DNA of 64,000 bases from an uncultured Prevotellaceae bacterium (GCA_905207705.1 CAJLMA010000006.1:119789-183788); one strand, 5' to 3'. Positions 17,780 through 26,893 are shown, counted from the first letter of the stretch. Numbers and translations are program-made. The notes: generated by a model not told the origin, from the letters alone.

Positions 17780-19038
17780 CTTATTTTTAATGTCACAAAT
17801 GTTATTACGGCGAGGAATATCGCCACTATGAAAAACCGCATCACAATCTTTGACTCGGGGATAGCCCTGATGGGCCGCTGGATAAGCGCATCGACTCCCG
17901 AATTGCCTTGAACCTGGAAATGATGGTGAAGCGGGGTCATTTTAAATATACGCCGGCCTGTACCTGTGCGTTTCTTGGTATATTTGAAATATGCCACTTG
18001 CAGCATTACCGACAAATCCTCAATAAAAAATATCGCGCACAGGATGGGAATAAGCAATTCCTTACGTATCAAGATGGCAAACACAGCTATTATGCCGCCA
18101 AGCGTGAGACTGCCGGTATCGCCCATGAAAACTTGAGCCGGAAACGAGTTATACCATAAGAACCCTATGGTAGCTCCGATAAACGCGGCGGCAAACACCA
18201 CAAGCTCGGAACTGTCGGGTATGTACATTATATTGAGGTAAGACGAATATATGACATTGCCCCCCAAATAGCACATGATGGCAAGGGCAACCCCTATTAT
18301 CGCCGATGTCCCGGTGGCAAGGCCGTCAAGGCCGTCGGTGAGATTGGCTCCGTTGCTGACTGCCGCAACGACGAAGATTGTGACAAGGATGAACACAATC
18401 CAACCGCCCGTCTCGGCATGGTCTCCCATCCACTTGGTAAGGCTTGAATAGTCAAAGTTATTGTTCTTGACAAACGGAATTGTAGTCTGGGCTGCCTTTA
18501 TGTCCTCATTCTTATGCTCGATGACTACTTCGTCGTTGGCCTGATTGTACACCTCTATGTTTTCCCTCATCACAATGTCGGGACTCAAGTACATCGTAAG
18601 GCCGACGATAAGTCCGAGACCCACTTGTCCTATTATCTTGAATTTACCCTTCAACCCGTCTTTGTCATGGTGGGCAATCTTTATGTAGTCGTCGGCAAAA
18701 CCGAGCGTGCCAAGCCAGATGGTTGACACGAGCATCAATATCATATATATGTTGTCAAGCTTGCCGACAAGCAGACACGGCACAAGAATCGAAATTATTA
18801 TGATGATTCCTCCCATCGTGGGAGTGCCTTTCTTGCTCATCTGCCCTTCAAGACCGAGATTTCTCACTATCTCGCCAACCTGCATCAACTGCAATTTGTC
18901 GATTATGCGACGTCCTATCACCATTGCGATGAACAACGACAATATCAGCGCCATTCCTGAACGGAACGTCAAGTAATTCATCAATCGCGCTCCCGGAACG
19001 TCGATTTGCTCCAAATATTGGAATAGATAATATAACAT
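17776..19038 (-). CDS. mraY: Phospho-MurNAc-pentapeptide transferase MraY
   Basis: A 420-residue polytopic inner-membrane enzyme that moves phospho-MurNAc-pentapeptide to undecaprenyl phosphate, forming lipid I. Conserved cytoplasmic motifs are KKGTPTMGGIIIIISIL, LGFADDYIKI with the catalytic-type Asp pair, NLTDGLDGLATG, GDTGSLTLGG, and the C-terminal FKMTPLHHHFQ. An insertion of about 70 residues between helices (QANDEVVIEHKNEDIKAAQT and after) is seen in Bacteroidetes MraY proteins. It starts 15 bases after murE. Confidence 0.96.
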   Translation of the reverse strand: MLYYLFQYLEQIDVPGARLMNYLTFRSGMALILSLFIAMVIGRRIIDKLQLMQVGEIVRNLGLEGQMSKKGTPTMGGIIIIISILVPCLLVGKLDNIYMILMLVSTIWLGTLGFADDYIKIAHHDKDGLKGKFKIIGQVGLGLIVGLTMYLSPDIVMRENIEVYNQANDEVVIEHKNEDIKAAQTTIPFVKNNNFDYSSLTKWMGDHAETGGWIVFILVTIFVVAAVSNGANLTDGLDGLATGTSAIIGVALAIMCYLGGNVIYSSYLNIMYIPDSSELVVFAAAFIGATIGFLWYNSFPAQVFMGDTGSLTLGGIIAVFAILIRKELLIPILCAIFFIEDLSVMLQVAYFKYTKKRTGTGRRIFKMTPLHHHFQVQGNSGVDALIQRPIRAIPESKIVMRFFIVAIFLAVITFVTLKIR

Positions 19039-19053
19039 GTCCTATTAATTCAC

Positions 19054-20535
19054 TTATTTGTCTTCATTCTCATTCAAGAAAATTTCCTGCAGCACTTCCT
19101 TGTCGTCGAAGTGATGCTTTACCCCTTCGATTTCCTGATAATCCTCATGTCCTTTCCCGGCTACGAGAACCACGTCGCCCGGTTCGGCAAAGCATGTGGC
19201 AGTCTTGATGGCTTCGCGGCGGTCTGCAATCTTAAGCGTCCGCTTGCGCTCCTCGACATCCAGCCCGGCTTCCATATCCTTCAATATTTCGTCGGGATTC
19301 TCAAAGCGCGGATTGTCGGAAGTGAGTATCAACCTGTCGCTGCGAGAAGCCGCTTCATGAGCCATGATGGGCCTTTTCCCTTTGTCACGATTTCCTCCGG
19401 CACCAACAACTGTGATAATCTTCCCTTTATCGCCCAACACATCCCTTATCGTGTCGAGCACATTGACAAGTGCATCGGGAGTATGGGCATAATCCACTAT
19501 GGCTGTGTATCCGCGAGGCGAACCCATCGTCTGGAAACGCCCAGCCACAGGCACAAGCATACTCATTTTCACCAACACCTCATCTTCGGGGAATCCAAGA
19601 AGAATCGATGCCCCATACACCGCAAGAAGATTATAAGCATTGAACCTGCCTGTAAACAACACTTCGACTTCCTTGCCGTTTAAGTCAAGCAAAGTGCCAT
19701 TCAAGCGGCTTTCGATAATCTTGCCTTTAAAGTCGGCAAGCGTGCGCAATGAGTAAGTATGTTTCTCGGCGCGGCTATTCTGCACCATTACAAGTCCCAC
19801 CTTGTCATCGGCATTGACGAGTGCGAAAGCCTCCTTTGAAAGTCCGTCAAAGAAACTTTTCTTTGCCTTAATATAGTTATCGACAGTCTTATGGTAATCA
19901 AGATGGTCGCGTGTGAGATTCGTGAAAATGCCGCCACGGAACACAAGCCCGTCGATGCGATGCTGAACGCAAGCATGCGAACTGACCTCCATGAAAGCAT
20001 ATTCACATCCGGCTTCCACCATCTCATGAAGCAACCGGTTCAATGTCAACGGGTCGGGTGTCGTCTGGTCGGCATGAACCACTCGCTTGTCGACAATGTT
20101 CTTTACCGTCGACAACAATCCGGCCTTATGCCCGAGCAACTGTGTCATTTCATAAAGCAACGTGGCTGTCGTAGTCTTGCCATTGGTCCCGGTAACGCCG
20201 ACAAGATATAATTGCGACGAGGGATTGTCATACCATTCAGAGGCAAGGTGTCCCAATGCCACGGCACTGTTCTCCACGACAACATAACATACATTGTCGT
20301 ATATTATATCAGGCAATTGCTCGCACACCACGGCCACAGCTCCGGCCGAAACGGCCTTGCCTATAAATGCGTGCGCATCGACCGACACGCCACGCACGGC
20401 AACAAACATGGCTCCCGGTGTCACGACCCTTGAATCGCACACCAGATTGCTGATCACCTTATCGGTAGTCCCTATTATCTGCTTGACCTTAATCGAGCCG
20501 ATTAACATGTCAAGTGATTTATCTTCGCTTTCCAT
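19054..20535 (-). CDS. murE: UDP-MurNAc-tripeptide synthetase MurE
   Basis: A 493-residue ligase adding the third stem residue, in Bacteroidales normally meso-diaminopimelate. The ATG at 20533-20535 (MESEDKSL) is preferred to a longer in-frame extension, which would run through ftsI. Motifs: VCDSRVVTPGAMFVAVRG in the UDP-binding domain, P-loop GVTGTNGKTTTATLLYEM, FTNLTRDHLDYHKTVDNY, and DNPRFENPDEILKDM near the C-terminus. The last contains DNPR, the usual marker for diaminopimelate rather than lysine specificity. No Shine-Dalgarno is visible, as is common in this phylum. It lies 11 bases after ftsI. Confidence 0.95.
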   Translation of the reverse strand: MESEDKSLDMLIGSIKVKQIIGTTDKVISNLVCDSRVVTPGAMFVAVRGVSVDAHAFIGKAVSAGAVAVVCEQLPDIIYDNVCYVVVENSAVALGHLASEWYDNPSSQLYLVGVTGTNGKTTTATLLYEMTQLLGHKAGLLSTVKNIVDKRVVHADQTTPDPLTLNRLLHEMVEAGCEYAFMEVSSHACVQHRIDGLVFRGGIFTNLTRDHLDYHKTVDNYIKAKKSFFDGLSKEAFALVNADDKVGLVMVQNSRAEKHTYSLRTLADFKGKIIESRLNGTLLDLNGKEVEVLFTGRFNAYNLLAVYGASILLGFPEDEVLVKMSMLVPVAGRFQTMGSPRGYTAIVDYAHTPDALVNVLDTIRDVLGDKGKIITVVGAGGNRDKGKRPIMAHEAASRSDRLILTSDNPRFENPDEILKDMEAGLDVEERKRTLKIADRREAIKTATCFAEPGDVVLVAGKGHEDYQEIEGVKHHFDDKEVLQEIFLNENEDK

Positions 20536-20546
20536 ACAATTCAATT

Positions 20547-22637
20547 TTAATTTCTCAATGCAAGTTCTATAACTGCACCTTTTATCAATTTCGAACCGGG
20601 AGGCAGACTCTGCCTGCACACATATCCCATCCCGGAGAATCTTACTTTCAATCCTGCGCCTTCAAGGACATTTATTGCATCGCGCAATCCAAGGCCTATG
20701 ACATCGGGCACTTCGCCGACAGCCACAGTTCCCGGGGTTCTGAATTTCCTGTAATTCTTGAGCGACGCCTCTTCCACGAGAGCAGGATAGCCCTCATCAA
20801 CCGTGGCATAGAGCGTACTGTTTACTACACGCCCCAAAGAATCCACATCGGCCACATAGTCGGCGTGGCTGCCCAACAAGCCTCTTGCATACATCTTCAA
20901 GGCTATATTTTTCAATACCTTGCCACAACTGCGGGCTGCCCCGTATTTGCCCTTCTCAAATATCACTATGCAAGAATACTTTGGATTATCGTAGGGGAAG
21001 AACCCGCAGAAGGCATATCTTTTCTTGCGAGTATAGAACCCGTTCTCCGATATATAGCATGTGCCGGTCTTGCCTGCAAGCTCCACCAGATTATTACGAA
21101 GGCTCTTGCCTGTTCCATGCGGATCATATACCACGCTATGCATCATCTCCTTAAGCTTCACAGCGTTGGCATGGCTGCAAATGCGCTCGCGCACATAGCT
21201 GATTGGGACTATTGAATCGACAATGCCGTCGTGCATGAACTTTTTCACCAAATGCGGCCTTACAAACATGCCATCGTTGGCTATTGCGTTGTACATTGCA
21301 AGAGTGTATATTGGAGGAATCGTCACCCCATATCCGTAGGACATGCGCGACAACAACACCCTGTTTTCGTTGTCATGCTTCCCAAATACCATCCTTGGCG
21401 GAATCTCGCCGGCTATCCCCACATGCAATGGGTCAAAGAATCCCAACTCGGCAAGCTTGTCCCTGAAAGCCATCGGCTGATTGCCATATTTGCCGGTTAT
21501 GATTTTTGCGATACCGATATTAGACGAATGCGCGATAACCTCCGTTATGCTTTTCGTGTCGCTTGCATGCGCATCGGTAATGCCGCCGCCTCTCGAGTAA
21601 TTCCAATACCGCCCGGTTTCTATCCGAGCATTGGGATCTACCACGATGCTGTCTTCGAGTGCCACAAGCATGGAAATAACTTTCATAACCGACCCTGTCT
21701 CATAGCCAAGGAAAGCATGATTCATGCGTTCTATGTAATCGGTTCCGGCCTTGTTAAGGTCGAAATTGGAAACCGCCTTTATCTCTCCTGTTGCGACCTC
21801 CATCACAATGGCAGTAGCCCAATCGGGCTCGGCCTCCTTGCACATGTTGTACAATTCCTGCTCCACTATGTCTTGTATGCCAATGTTAATGGTAGTCATT
21901 ATGTCATAACCGTCGACCGCCGGGACATGTTCCCAAGCGAGAGTACGCACTGTCGACTGTATGGCACGCTTCTCCCCGTCCTTACCGTACAAGAATGTAT
22001 CAAGAGCCATTTCAAGCCCCGACACGCCATGCATCACCCTCGCGTCGGCATGTACCGAACCGATGCTGCGCGACGCTATGTTGCCAAACGGCTTGCACCG
22101 CTTGTATTGTTCATAAAAAATTAATCCCGACTTGTTGCGGCCTTGTTCAAAAAACGGGAAATTCCTCAAGCGTTCCTTTTGGGCATAGGTGAGGTCGTTT
22201 GCCAGCTTGTAATACCTGAGCCCACGCGCTCCTGTCCCACGCTTCTTGAACTTGCCCTCAAACTCTTTGCGCCAACCCTCGCTGTCTTTCCTGCCCGGGA
22301 AGAAACGCACCATGCTGTCGGCGAGAGCCGGCAAGTAATGATAGAAAGTATCTTCTTTTATAGCCTCGCTCTCCCAGTCGATAATGGCATCGTAGTAGAC
22401 GACATTGGCAGCCAGTATGGCGCCGTTGTCGGCAAGGATGCGTCCTCGCTCAGGCACCGAGATTATCGTGTCGTTAAACGACATTGCGGCCTTCTCGTTC
22501 CATGCGTCGGCTTTCACCACCGTGGTCTGCACAAGTCGATACACAATGACAGCCGACACGATAGATATTGCCACCGATACCAGCAAGAAACGCCATATTA
22601 TCAAAGGCTTGTTATTTTTACTCCGCTTACTCGCCAT
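20547..22637 (-). CDS. ftsI: Septal penicillin-binding protein FtsI (PBP3) with PASTA domain
   Basis: A 696-residue bitopic transpeptidase that cross-links septal peptidoglycan with FtsW. The ATG at 22635-22637 (MASKRSKNNK) overlaps the end of ftsL by 11 bases and sits right before a transmembrane helix (about 11-36). PBP dimer domain follows (VPERGRILADNGAILA), then the transpeptidase: SxxK at about Ser306 (TGSVMKVISM; most relatives have PGSxxK), SSN at about 371, and KTGT at about 523. One C-terminal PASTA domain (about 635-695, VPDVIGLGLRDAINVLEGAG) is present, as usual for Bacteroidetes FtsI. MurE follows 11 bases later. Confidence 0.95.
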   Translation of the reverse strand: MASKRSKNNKPLIIWRFLLVSVAISIVSAVIVYRLVQTTVVKADAWNEKAAMSFNDTIISVPERGRILADNGAILAANVVYYDAIIDWESEAIKEDTFYHYLPALADSMVRFFPGRKDSEGWRKEFEGKFKKRGTGARGLRYYKLANDLTYAQKERLRNFPFFEQGRNKSGLIFYEQYKRCKPFGNIASRSIGSVHADARVMHGVSGLEMALDTFLYGKDGEKRAIQSTVRTLAWEHVPAVDGYDIMTTINIGIQDIVEQELYNMCKEAEPDWATAIVMEVATGEIKAVSNFDLNKAGTDYIERMNHAFLGYETGSVMKVISMLVALEDSIVVDPNARIETGRYWNYSRGGGITDAHASDTKSITEVIAHSSNIGIAKIITGKYGNQPMAFRDKLAELGFFDPLHVGIAGEIPPRMVFGKHDNENRVLLSRMSYGYGVTIPPIYTLAMYNAIANDGMFVRPHLVKKFMHDGIVDSIVPISYVRERICSHANAVKLKEMMHSVVYDPHGTGKSLRNNLVELAGKTGTCYISENGFYTRKKRYAFCGFFPYDNPKYSCIVIFEKGKYGAARSCGKVLKNIALKMYARGLLGSHADYVADVDSLGRVVNSTLYATVDEGYPALVEEASLKNYRKFRTPGTVAVGEVPDVIGLGLRDAINVLEGAGLKVRFSGMGYVCRQSLPPGSKLIKGAVIELALRN

Positions 22638-22983
22638 CTTCAACCAATTTATAAGGAGGTTGTTCGGGCACACGCAAGTCAAGACCCAACGTGTCAACGA
22701 GTTGTTTCATCGTCCTTTCCCTTATTTTTGAAAAGTAATCGGCACTCGACTGTATGAAATATGTCTGCGACACCTCCAATTTTGATTCCAGGTTGGATAT
22801 GCGCCGCATTTCAAGTTGCCCCGAATATTTATTGGCTATCGAACCCATTACCACAAACAACAAGAGTGCGACCTCGGGGAAATTACGTTTCCAGAATTTC
22901 ACCGAGACTATCCTGCCGGTAATGACGCCCAAAACACCTTTGAGCACCTGTTTGAGTCCTGCCAAAATCGTCTGTTTCGTCAT
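22627..22983 (-). CDS. ftsL: FtsL-like divisome protein
   Basis: A 118-residue bitopic protein placed between rsmH and ftsI, where FtsL is found. A basic cytoplasmic head (about 1-33) is followed by one hydrophobic helix (about 34-55, NFPEVALLLFVVMGSIANKY) and a periplasmic coiled-coil stretch rich in heptad-spaced hydrophobics (RRISNLESKLEVSQTYFIQS). This is the FtsL layout; sequence identity in this family is always low, so the call leans on topology and order. In other bacteria FtsL pairs with FtsB and FtsQ to activate FtsWI. Its stop lies inside the start of ftsI, suggesting coupled translation. Confidence 0.82.
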   Translation of the reverse strand: MTKQTILAGLKQVLKGVLGVITGRIVSVKFWKRNFPEVALLLFVVMGSIANKYSGQLEMRRISNLESKLEVSQTYFIQSSADYFSKIRERTMKQLVDTLGLDLRVPEQPPYKLVEDGE

Positions 22984-23000
22984 AACGTTTAAATATCCTC

Positions 23001-23933
23001 CTATTTAGCACTATTACTCGACACCTTCTCAGCTATGCGCAACTTTGCGCTGCGCGACCGGGGATTACGGGCAACCTCCTCGTCACTCGGCACTATGACC
23101 TTGTTGTTGACGAGCTTGAACGGAGTAGCGACCCTTCCATAAAAATCTTTTTCTTGATGGCCTTCGACATTCCCCGTCTTCAAGAAATTCTTTACGATAC
23201 GGTCCTCAATCGAATGATATGTGATGATTGCTATGCGCCCCGAAGGCTTCAGCACCTTCAACGATTGCTCAAGCATCGACTTCAAGGCCCACACTTCATT
23301 GTTCACTTCCATGCGCAAAGCCTGAAACACCTGAGCCAGCTCCTTCTTCTCTTGCGAAACCTTTATGAACGGCCTTACTACCTCAAGAAGCCTTTCAACA
23401 GTGTCAATCGGGCATTTTTCTCTCGCCTTGACTATTGCAGAGGCAATGCGGCGAGAAGCCTTCAATTCTCCATACAGATAGAAAATGTCGGCAAGACGCC
23501 CTTCATCGTAAGTGGCAAGCACCTGCCTTGCGTCACGACCTGAATCCCTGTTCATGCGCATGTCGAGCTCGGCATCGCTCCTGAAGGAAAATCCTCGCGA
23601 CTGCTCGTCAAAATGATGAAACGACACTCCAAGGTCGGCAAGAATGCCATCAACGGCCGTTTCTCCATAATAACGCAAGAAATTGGAAATGTATGCAAAA
23701 TTCCCATGCACGAATGTAAATCGAGGGTCATCTATCCTGTTGGAATAAGCATCCATGTCTTGGTCAAATCCATACAGCCGACCATTATCGCCCAAATGCG
23801 AAATAATGGCTCGAGAATGGCCTCCGCCTCCGAATGTGACATCCACATAAGAACCGTCGGGCACGATGTTAAGCCCGTTGACGCTTTCTTGCAGCAACGC
23901 CGGAATATGATATATTTTCCCGTCTTCAGCCAT
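23001..23933 (-). CDS. rsmH: 16S rRNA m4C1402 methyltransferase RsmH (MraW)
   Basis: A 310-residue SAM-dependent enzyme that methylates N4 of C1402 in 16S rRNA; it opens the dcw cluster. The ATG at 23931-23933 (MAEDGKIYHIPALLQE) is chosen over a TTG 21 bases upstream. Signature segments: YHIPALLQESVNGL, the SAM-binding YVDVTFGGGGHSRAI, GILADLGVSFHHFDEQSRGFSF, and IITYHSIEDRIVKNF. In many Bacteroidales mraZ precedes this gene; no mraZ is visible in the 571 bases before it. It lies 17 bases ahead of ftsL. Possible -7 boxes lie at 23974-23981 and 24049-24056. Confidence 0.95.
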   Translation of the reverse strand: MAEDGKIYHIPALLQESVNGLNIVPDGSYVDVTFGGGGHSRAIISHLGDNGRLYGFDQDMDAYSNRIDDPRFTFVHGNFAYISNFLRYYGETAVDGILADLGVSFHHFDEQSRGFSFRSDAELDMRMNRDSGRDARQVLATYDEGRLADIFYLYGELKASRRIASAIVKAREKCPIDTVERLLEVVRPFIKVSQEKKELAQVFQALRMEVNNEVWALKSMLEQSLKVLKPSGRIAIITYHSIEDRIVKNFLKTGNVEGHQEKDFYGRVATPFKLVNNKVIVPSDEEVARNPRSRSAKLRIAEKVSSNSAK

Positions 23934-23973
23934 GTACTTTGAATTCGTTGACAATAAACAGATTAGACCTAAA

Positions 23974-23981
23974 CAAACTTA
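23974..23981 (-). promoter_or_regulatory. Possible promoter -7 box for rsmH (proximal)
   Basis: The minus strand reads TAAGTTTG, matching TAnnTTTG, 40 bases upstream of the rsmH ATG. No clear -33 element is seen. Confidence 0.4.
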
Positions 23982-24504
23982 TATTTTGGATTTACATCCC
24001 ACACTCCTGTATTTTTTCGTAAAGGTACTTATTTATAACGACAATTTACAAACTTAAATTCATGTTTTTTCTGTCAGAGACACAAAAAGTTATTAACAAC
24101 CATTTATTATGCAGCACGACATATTTTGAACGCAACGGGAACACGCCACAAGCCATTACGGCATATTTTTCATTTGCATTTGTAAATTCAGCGGCTACAA
24201 ACAAAAAAACCGGCTACCTGACCAAGGCAACCGGCTTTAAAATAAACACGGAAATTATAGCTTTGATTTGTCTAAAATCCCCTTAGGAATTCAATTTAAA
24301 TAAAAGACAGGTTTTTAGCAGTTTTTTAAGGTTAAATTATATGCTTTATCGGTGTGGCAAAGTTATCACCACAGCATTGCCGGCATGTTGTAAATTTGCT
24401 CATTTTTTTTGTAAAATTGTGAATTTGACATAATTTTACTCCACCGCCGGCAATATTTACAAGCCATAGACACCAGCCATGACTTTAAGCACATACACGC
24501 ACAA
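23982..24504. other. Gene-free leader between lrp and the dcw operon; possible small RNA
   Basis: No convincing protein gene is present. On the minus strand there are TAnnTTTG boxes at 24358-24365 (TAACTTTG) and 24049-24056 (TAAGTTTG), and a hairpin with a T-run at 24203-24238 between them. The upstream box and hairpin would frame a transcript of roughly 150 bases; the downstream box would then serve rsmH. A plus-strand TAAATTTG also occurs at 24391-24398. All promoter calls are by motif only. Confidence 0.35.
24203..24238 (-). terminator. Terminator-like hairpin upstream of rsmH
   Basis: On the minus strand, AAAGCCGG...GGTAGCCGGTTTTTTTG forms an imperfect stem (one bulge, two mismatches) with a seven-T tail. 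It could end the lrp transcript, which stops 266 bases earlier, or a small RNA begun near 24351, or it could attenuate the dcw operon. Confidence 0.55.
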
Positions 24505-24981
24505 TCACTGCTCTTCCTCCTCTTCGAGATAGACAGGAATCTCCCTGTTCATACTCATTTCAAGAGAAATCAACGTCTCGGTAGCCACGACACCGGGAAT
24601 ATGCTGAATCTTGTCGTTCAACAATTCCATCAAATGCTGATTATCACGGGCATACAGTTTAATAAGCATCGTATAAGGCCCGGTGGTGAAATGGCATTCC
24701 ACGACTTCTCGTATTTTCTCAAGCTCGGGCACCACATCGCGATACATCGAGCCACGTTCAAGTTTCACTCCTATATAAGTACATGTCGCATACCCGAGCA
24801 CCTTCGGATTAACGTTATACCCCGACCCGGTTATCACATTCATGTCAATCATGCGCTGTATGCGCTGATGTATTGCAGCACGCGACACTCCGCACTCTAC
24901 CGCGACGTCTTTCGACGGGATGCGGGCATTCTTCATTATTATTTGCAGGATTTTCCTGTCAAGATTGTCAATTTTATCCAT
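24505..24981 (-). CDS. Lrp/AsnC-family transcriptional regulator
   Basis: A 158-residue feast/famine regulator. The ATG at 24979-24981 (MDKIDNLDRKIL) is typical; a TTG just before it is not needed. The N-terminal helix-turn-helix covers about residues 8-58 (IPSKDVAVECGVSRAAIHQR), followed by the RAM (ligand/oligomerisation) domain of about 80 residues with the GPYTMLIKLYARDNQHLMEL segment. Such proteins bind amino acids and control their metabolism. It ends in a run of Glu. A -7 box TATATTTG lies at 25006-25013. The regulated genes cannot be told from the window. Confidence 0.9.
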   Translation of the reverse strand: MDKIDNLDRKILQIIMKNARIPSKDVAVECGVSRAAIHQRIQRMIDMNVITGSGYNVNPKVLGYATCTYIGVKLERGSMYRDVVPELEKIREVVECHFTTGPYTMLIKLYARDNQHLMELLNDKIQHIPGVVATETLISLEMSMNREIPVYLEEEEEQ

Positions 24982-25005
24982 CAATTATAAAGTATAATAT
25001 TAATG

Positions 25006-25013
25006 CAAATATA
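25006..25013 (-). promoter_or_regulatory. Promoter -7 box for the Lrp-family gene
   Basis: The minus strand reads TATATTTG, matching TAnnTTTG, 24 bases before the ATG. Confidence 0.5.
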
Positions 25014-25303
25014 TGGCATTTTTCAAATAACAACCGAATTATTATGACAATTTGAATCGCATCACGTCCTATTTAACATTTTTATGGCATTATGGCACAA
25101 TCACTGCGACCTCAACGGTAGTACATATCGCACTATGACATGCCGCAGCCAAAAGACAACTCCTCTCCACAAAACCCGGAGACGAGCTGTCAAAGATTTG
25201 TGAAACGCGCAAAAAAACGCTGCATGGGAGCAACCGGCCAAAAACCGACAGCGACCACATGCAGCATTAGTCAAACAATTAAAAGATACTGTTGTGTGCT
25301 ATG
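25014..25303. other. Gene-free interval between lrp and the FKBP genes
   Basis: Holds the terminator at 25211-25265 and no supportable gene; a plus-strand reading frame here crosses the terminator and the 3' end of the FKBP gene and has no start context. Confidence 0.5.
25211..25265 (-). terminator. Intrinsic terminator after the FKBP gene pair
   Basis: Perfect 8-base inverted repeat GCTGCATG (25219-25226) and CATGCAGC (25258-25265), followed on the minus strand by GTTTTTTTGC. It lies 38 bases downstream of the FKBP stop at 25304. Confidence 0.75.
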
Positions 25304-26155
25304 TTATTTTTTATCCTTTTTCAACTCAATAGTCTCAAGCTCGAACACAAGTGTTTCATTAGGACCGATTGTAGCTCCGCGGCCTTCAACGCCATAGGCA
25401 AGGTCGCCAGGGATGTAAAGAATGTATTTTGCACCCGGGCTCATCAACAAGAATGCTTCCTTCATGCCTTGAATCACACCCATCGGGCTCATTTCACGAG
25501 CATTATCCTTGGTTTCGTCAAACACTTTTCCGTCAATGTGGGTGCCTTTGTATTTAGCCATGATGCGATCGGTAGTCTTGAACAACTTGCCATTGCCCTC
25601 CTTAACGACCTTATAAACGAGACCGCTTTCGGTGCGCTTCAACGTACTGTCGTTCTTCATCGCCTCGGCAATGAAAGCTTCACCGGCCTGGCGGTTGGCA
25701 ATTGCCTTAGGATCATTCTCTTTAGCTTCCTTAGTGATACGTTGCATTAGATTCATCACTTCGGCTTGAAGCAGGCTTGCATTGTGAACAGAATCGTCCA
25801 AGAAAGCCTTCTTGAATTGAAGCATGAACTTCGCCTTGTCAATATCAATCATGTTTTGCTCACTCAAAGTAGTAAACATACGCTGCAAGTTCATTGCATA
25901 TCCCACACCTTGCATGTAAGCGACATCCGAAGTATCTGCATTCATGATAAACTCCATACCACGCAAGAACGACTCCCTGTTCATGCCGGAATCCATCTGC
26001 AAAGCGTTGGCCGAAACGCCATATCCATACATTTCGCCAAGCATAACGCTCAATGTGTCAATGGCAGTCGAAGATTTTCCGCTCTTGCCATTGCAGCTGA
26101 ATAAAGTAGCTGTCAGCAACAAAGCTGCAACCACAACGATTGAAAACTTTTTCAT
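25304..26155 (-). CDS. FKBP-type peptidyl-prolyl isomerase lipoprotein
   Basis: A 283-residue envelope protein that should help fold exported proteins by isomerising prolyl bonds. Signal peptide MKKFSIVVVAALLLTATLFSC ends in a lipobox (lipidation at about Cys21). An alpha-helical FKBP_N dimerisation domain (about 30-165) precedes the FKBP catalytic domain (about 175-280), with KTTDRIMAKYKGTHIDGKVFD, GVIQGMKEAFLLMSPGAKYI and LAYGVEGRGATIGPNETLVF. It follows the shorter FKBP gene by 31 bases, so the two are probably one operon of related genes. A strong terminator lies just downstream. Confidence 0.92.
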   Translation of the reverse strand: MKKFSIVVVAALLLTATLFSCNGKSGKSSTAIDTLSVMLGEMYGYGVSANALQMDSGMNRESFLRGMEFIMNADTSDVAYMQGVGYAMNLQRMFTTLSEQNMIDIDKAKFMLQFKKAFLDDSVHNASLLQAEVMNLMQRITKEAKENDPKAIANRQAGEAFIAEAMKNDSTLKRTESGLVYKVVKEGNGKLFKTTDRIMAKYKGTHIDGKVFDETKDNAREMSPMGVIQGMKEAFLLMSPGAKYILYIPGDLAYGVEGRGATIGPNETLVFELETIELKKDKK

Positions 26156-26186
26156 TGATTATCTTGATTAGTAATGTTTATTCTCG

Positions 26187-26774
26187 TCATTTTTCGACTT
26201 TGATAAGACGAATGTCGAATATGAGAGTCATGTTAGGACCAATTATGCCACCGGCTCCGTTAGGACCGTATGCAAGTTCCGACGGGACAAAAATGCGCCA
26301 TTCGGCACCCGGCTTCATCATCTGCAAAGCCTCTACCCATCCGGGAATAACCTGAGTCACACCGAATGTGGCAGGCTCGCCGCGCTCGACCGAGCTATCG
26401 AACACACGACCATCAATCAACGCGCCGGTGTAATGCACCGTGACACGATCTGTCTTCTTGGGAGACTCTCCTTCTCCTTCCTTAATTATCTGATATTGCA
26501 ATCCGCTTGGAGTGACATGCACCTCCGGACGCTTCGCATTTTCTGCAAGATACTGTTCCCCGGCTTTTTTGTTGACTTCTTGCAGGCGAGCTTCCATTTC
26601 GGCAAAATACTTATTCACCACCATTTTTGCTTCTTCCGCAGTCATCGTGCCATGGTCATTCTCATAAGCAGCCTTCACTCCGGCCGCAAAATCATCATAA
26701 TTCAACTTTTCAATCCCCGAACGCATGAAATTGCCTCCCATGCTGAGGCCTAAAGCATAACTTAATTTATCCAT
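26187..26774 (-). CDS. FKBP-type peptidyl-prolyl isomerase, cytoplasmic-type
   Basis: A 195-residue FKBP with the start at the ATG at 26772-26774 (MDKLSYALGLSMGG), a TTG lying seven codons upstream. FKBP_N helical domain (about 1-90) then the isomerase domain (about 95-195) with KTDRVTVHYTGALIDGRVFD, FGVTQVIPGWVEALQMM and LAYGPNGAGGIIGPNMTLIF. Unlike its downstream neighbour it shows no signal peptide, so it is presumably cytoplasmic or exported another way. The two genes look like an old tandem duplication. A TACCTTTG box lies at 26800-26807. Confidence 0.91.
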   Translation of the reverse strand: MDKLSYALGLSMGGNFMRSGIEKLNYDDFAAGVKAAYENDHGTMTAEEAKMVVNKYFAEMEARLQEVNKKAGEQYLAENAKRPEVHVTPSGLQYQIIKEGEGESPKKTDRVTVHYTGALIDGRVFDSSVERGEPATFGVTQVIPGWVEALQMMKPGAEWRIFVPSELAYGPNGAGGIIGPNMTLIFDIRLIKVEK

Positions 26775-26799
26775 AAACAAGGAATTTCTTTTCAAAGTG

Positions 26800-26807
26800 C
26801 AAAGGTA
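26800..26807 (-). promoter_or_regulatory. Promoter -7 box for the FKBP operon
   Basis: The minus strand reads TACCTTTG, the most common form of the TAnnTTTG box, 25 bases before the ATG. Confidence 0.55.
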
Positions 26808-26852
26808 GAGTTAAATAATAATTGTCGCCATTACTTTTTGAATAAAAAATAT

Positions 26853-26860
26853 TAAATTTG
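26853..26860 (+). promoter_or_regulatory. Promoter -7 box for the sirtuin gene
   Basis: TAAATTTG on the plus strand, 33 bases before the ATG, divergent from the FKBP promoter. Confidence 0.5.
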
Positions 26861-26893
26861 TTATTATCTTGACAACAAAAAATACTTCTTGCT

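Noticed and set aside
20536..20619. Longer N-terminus for MurE
   Set aside because: The extension overlaps the ftsI 3' end and is unlike the family; the ATG at 20535 gives the normal length.
24062..24286. 74-codon plus-strand frame upstream of rsmH
   Set aside because: It crosses the terminator-like hairpin, has no ribosome site or family, and its composition is not protein-like.
25140..25397. 85-codon plus-strand frame after lrp
   Set aside because: It crosses the FKBP terminator and the FKBP 3' end; antisense artefact.
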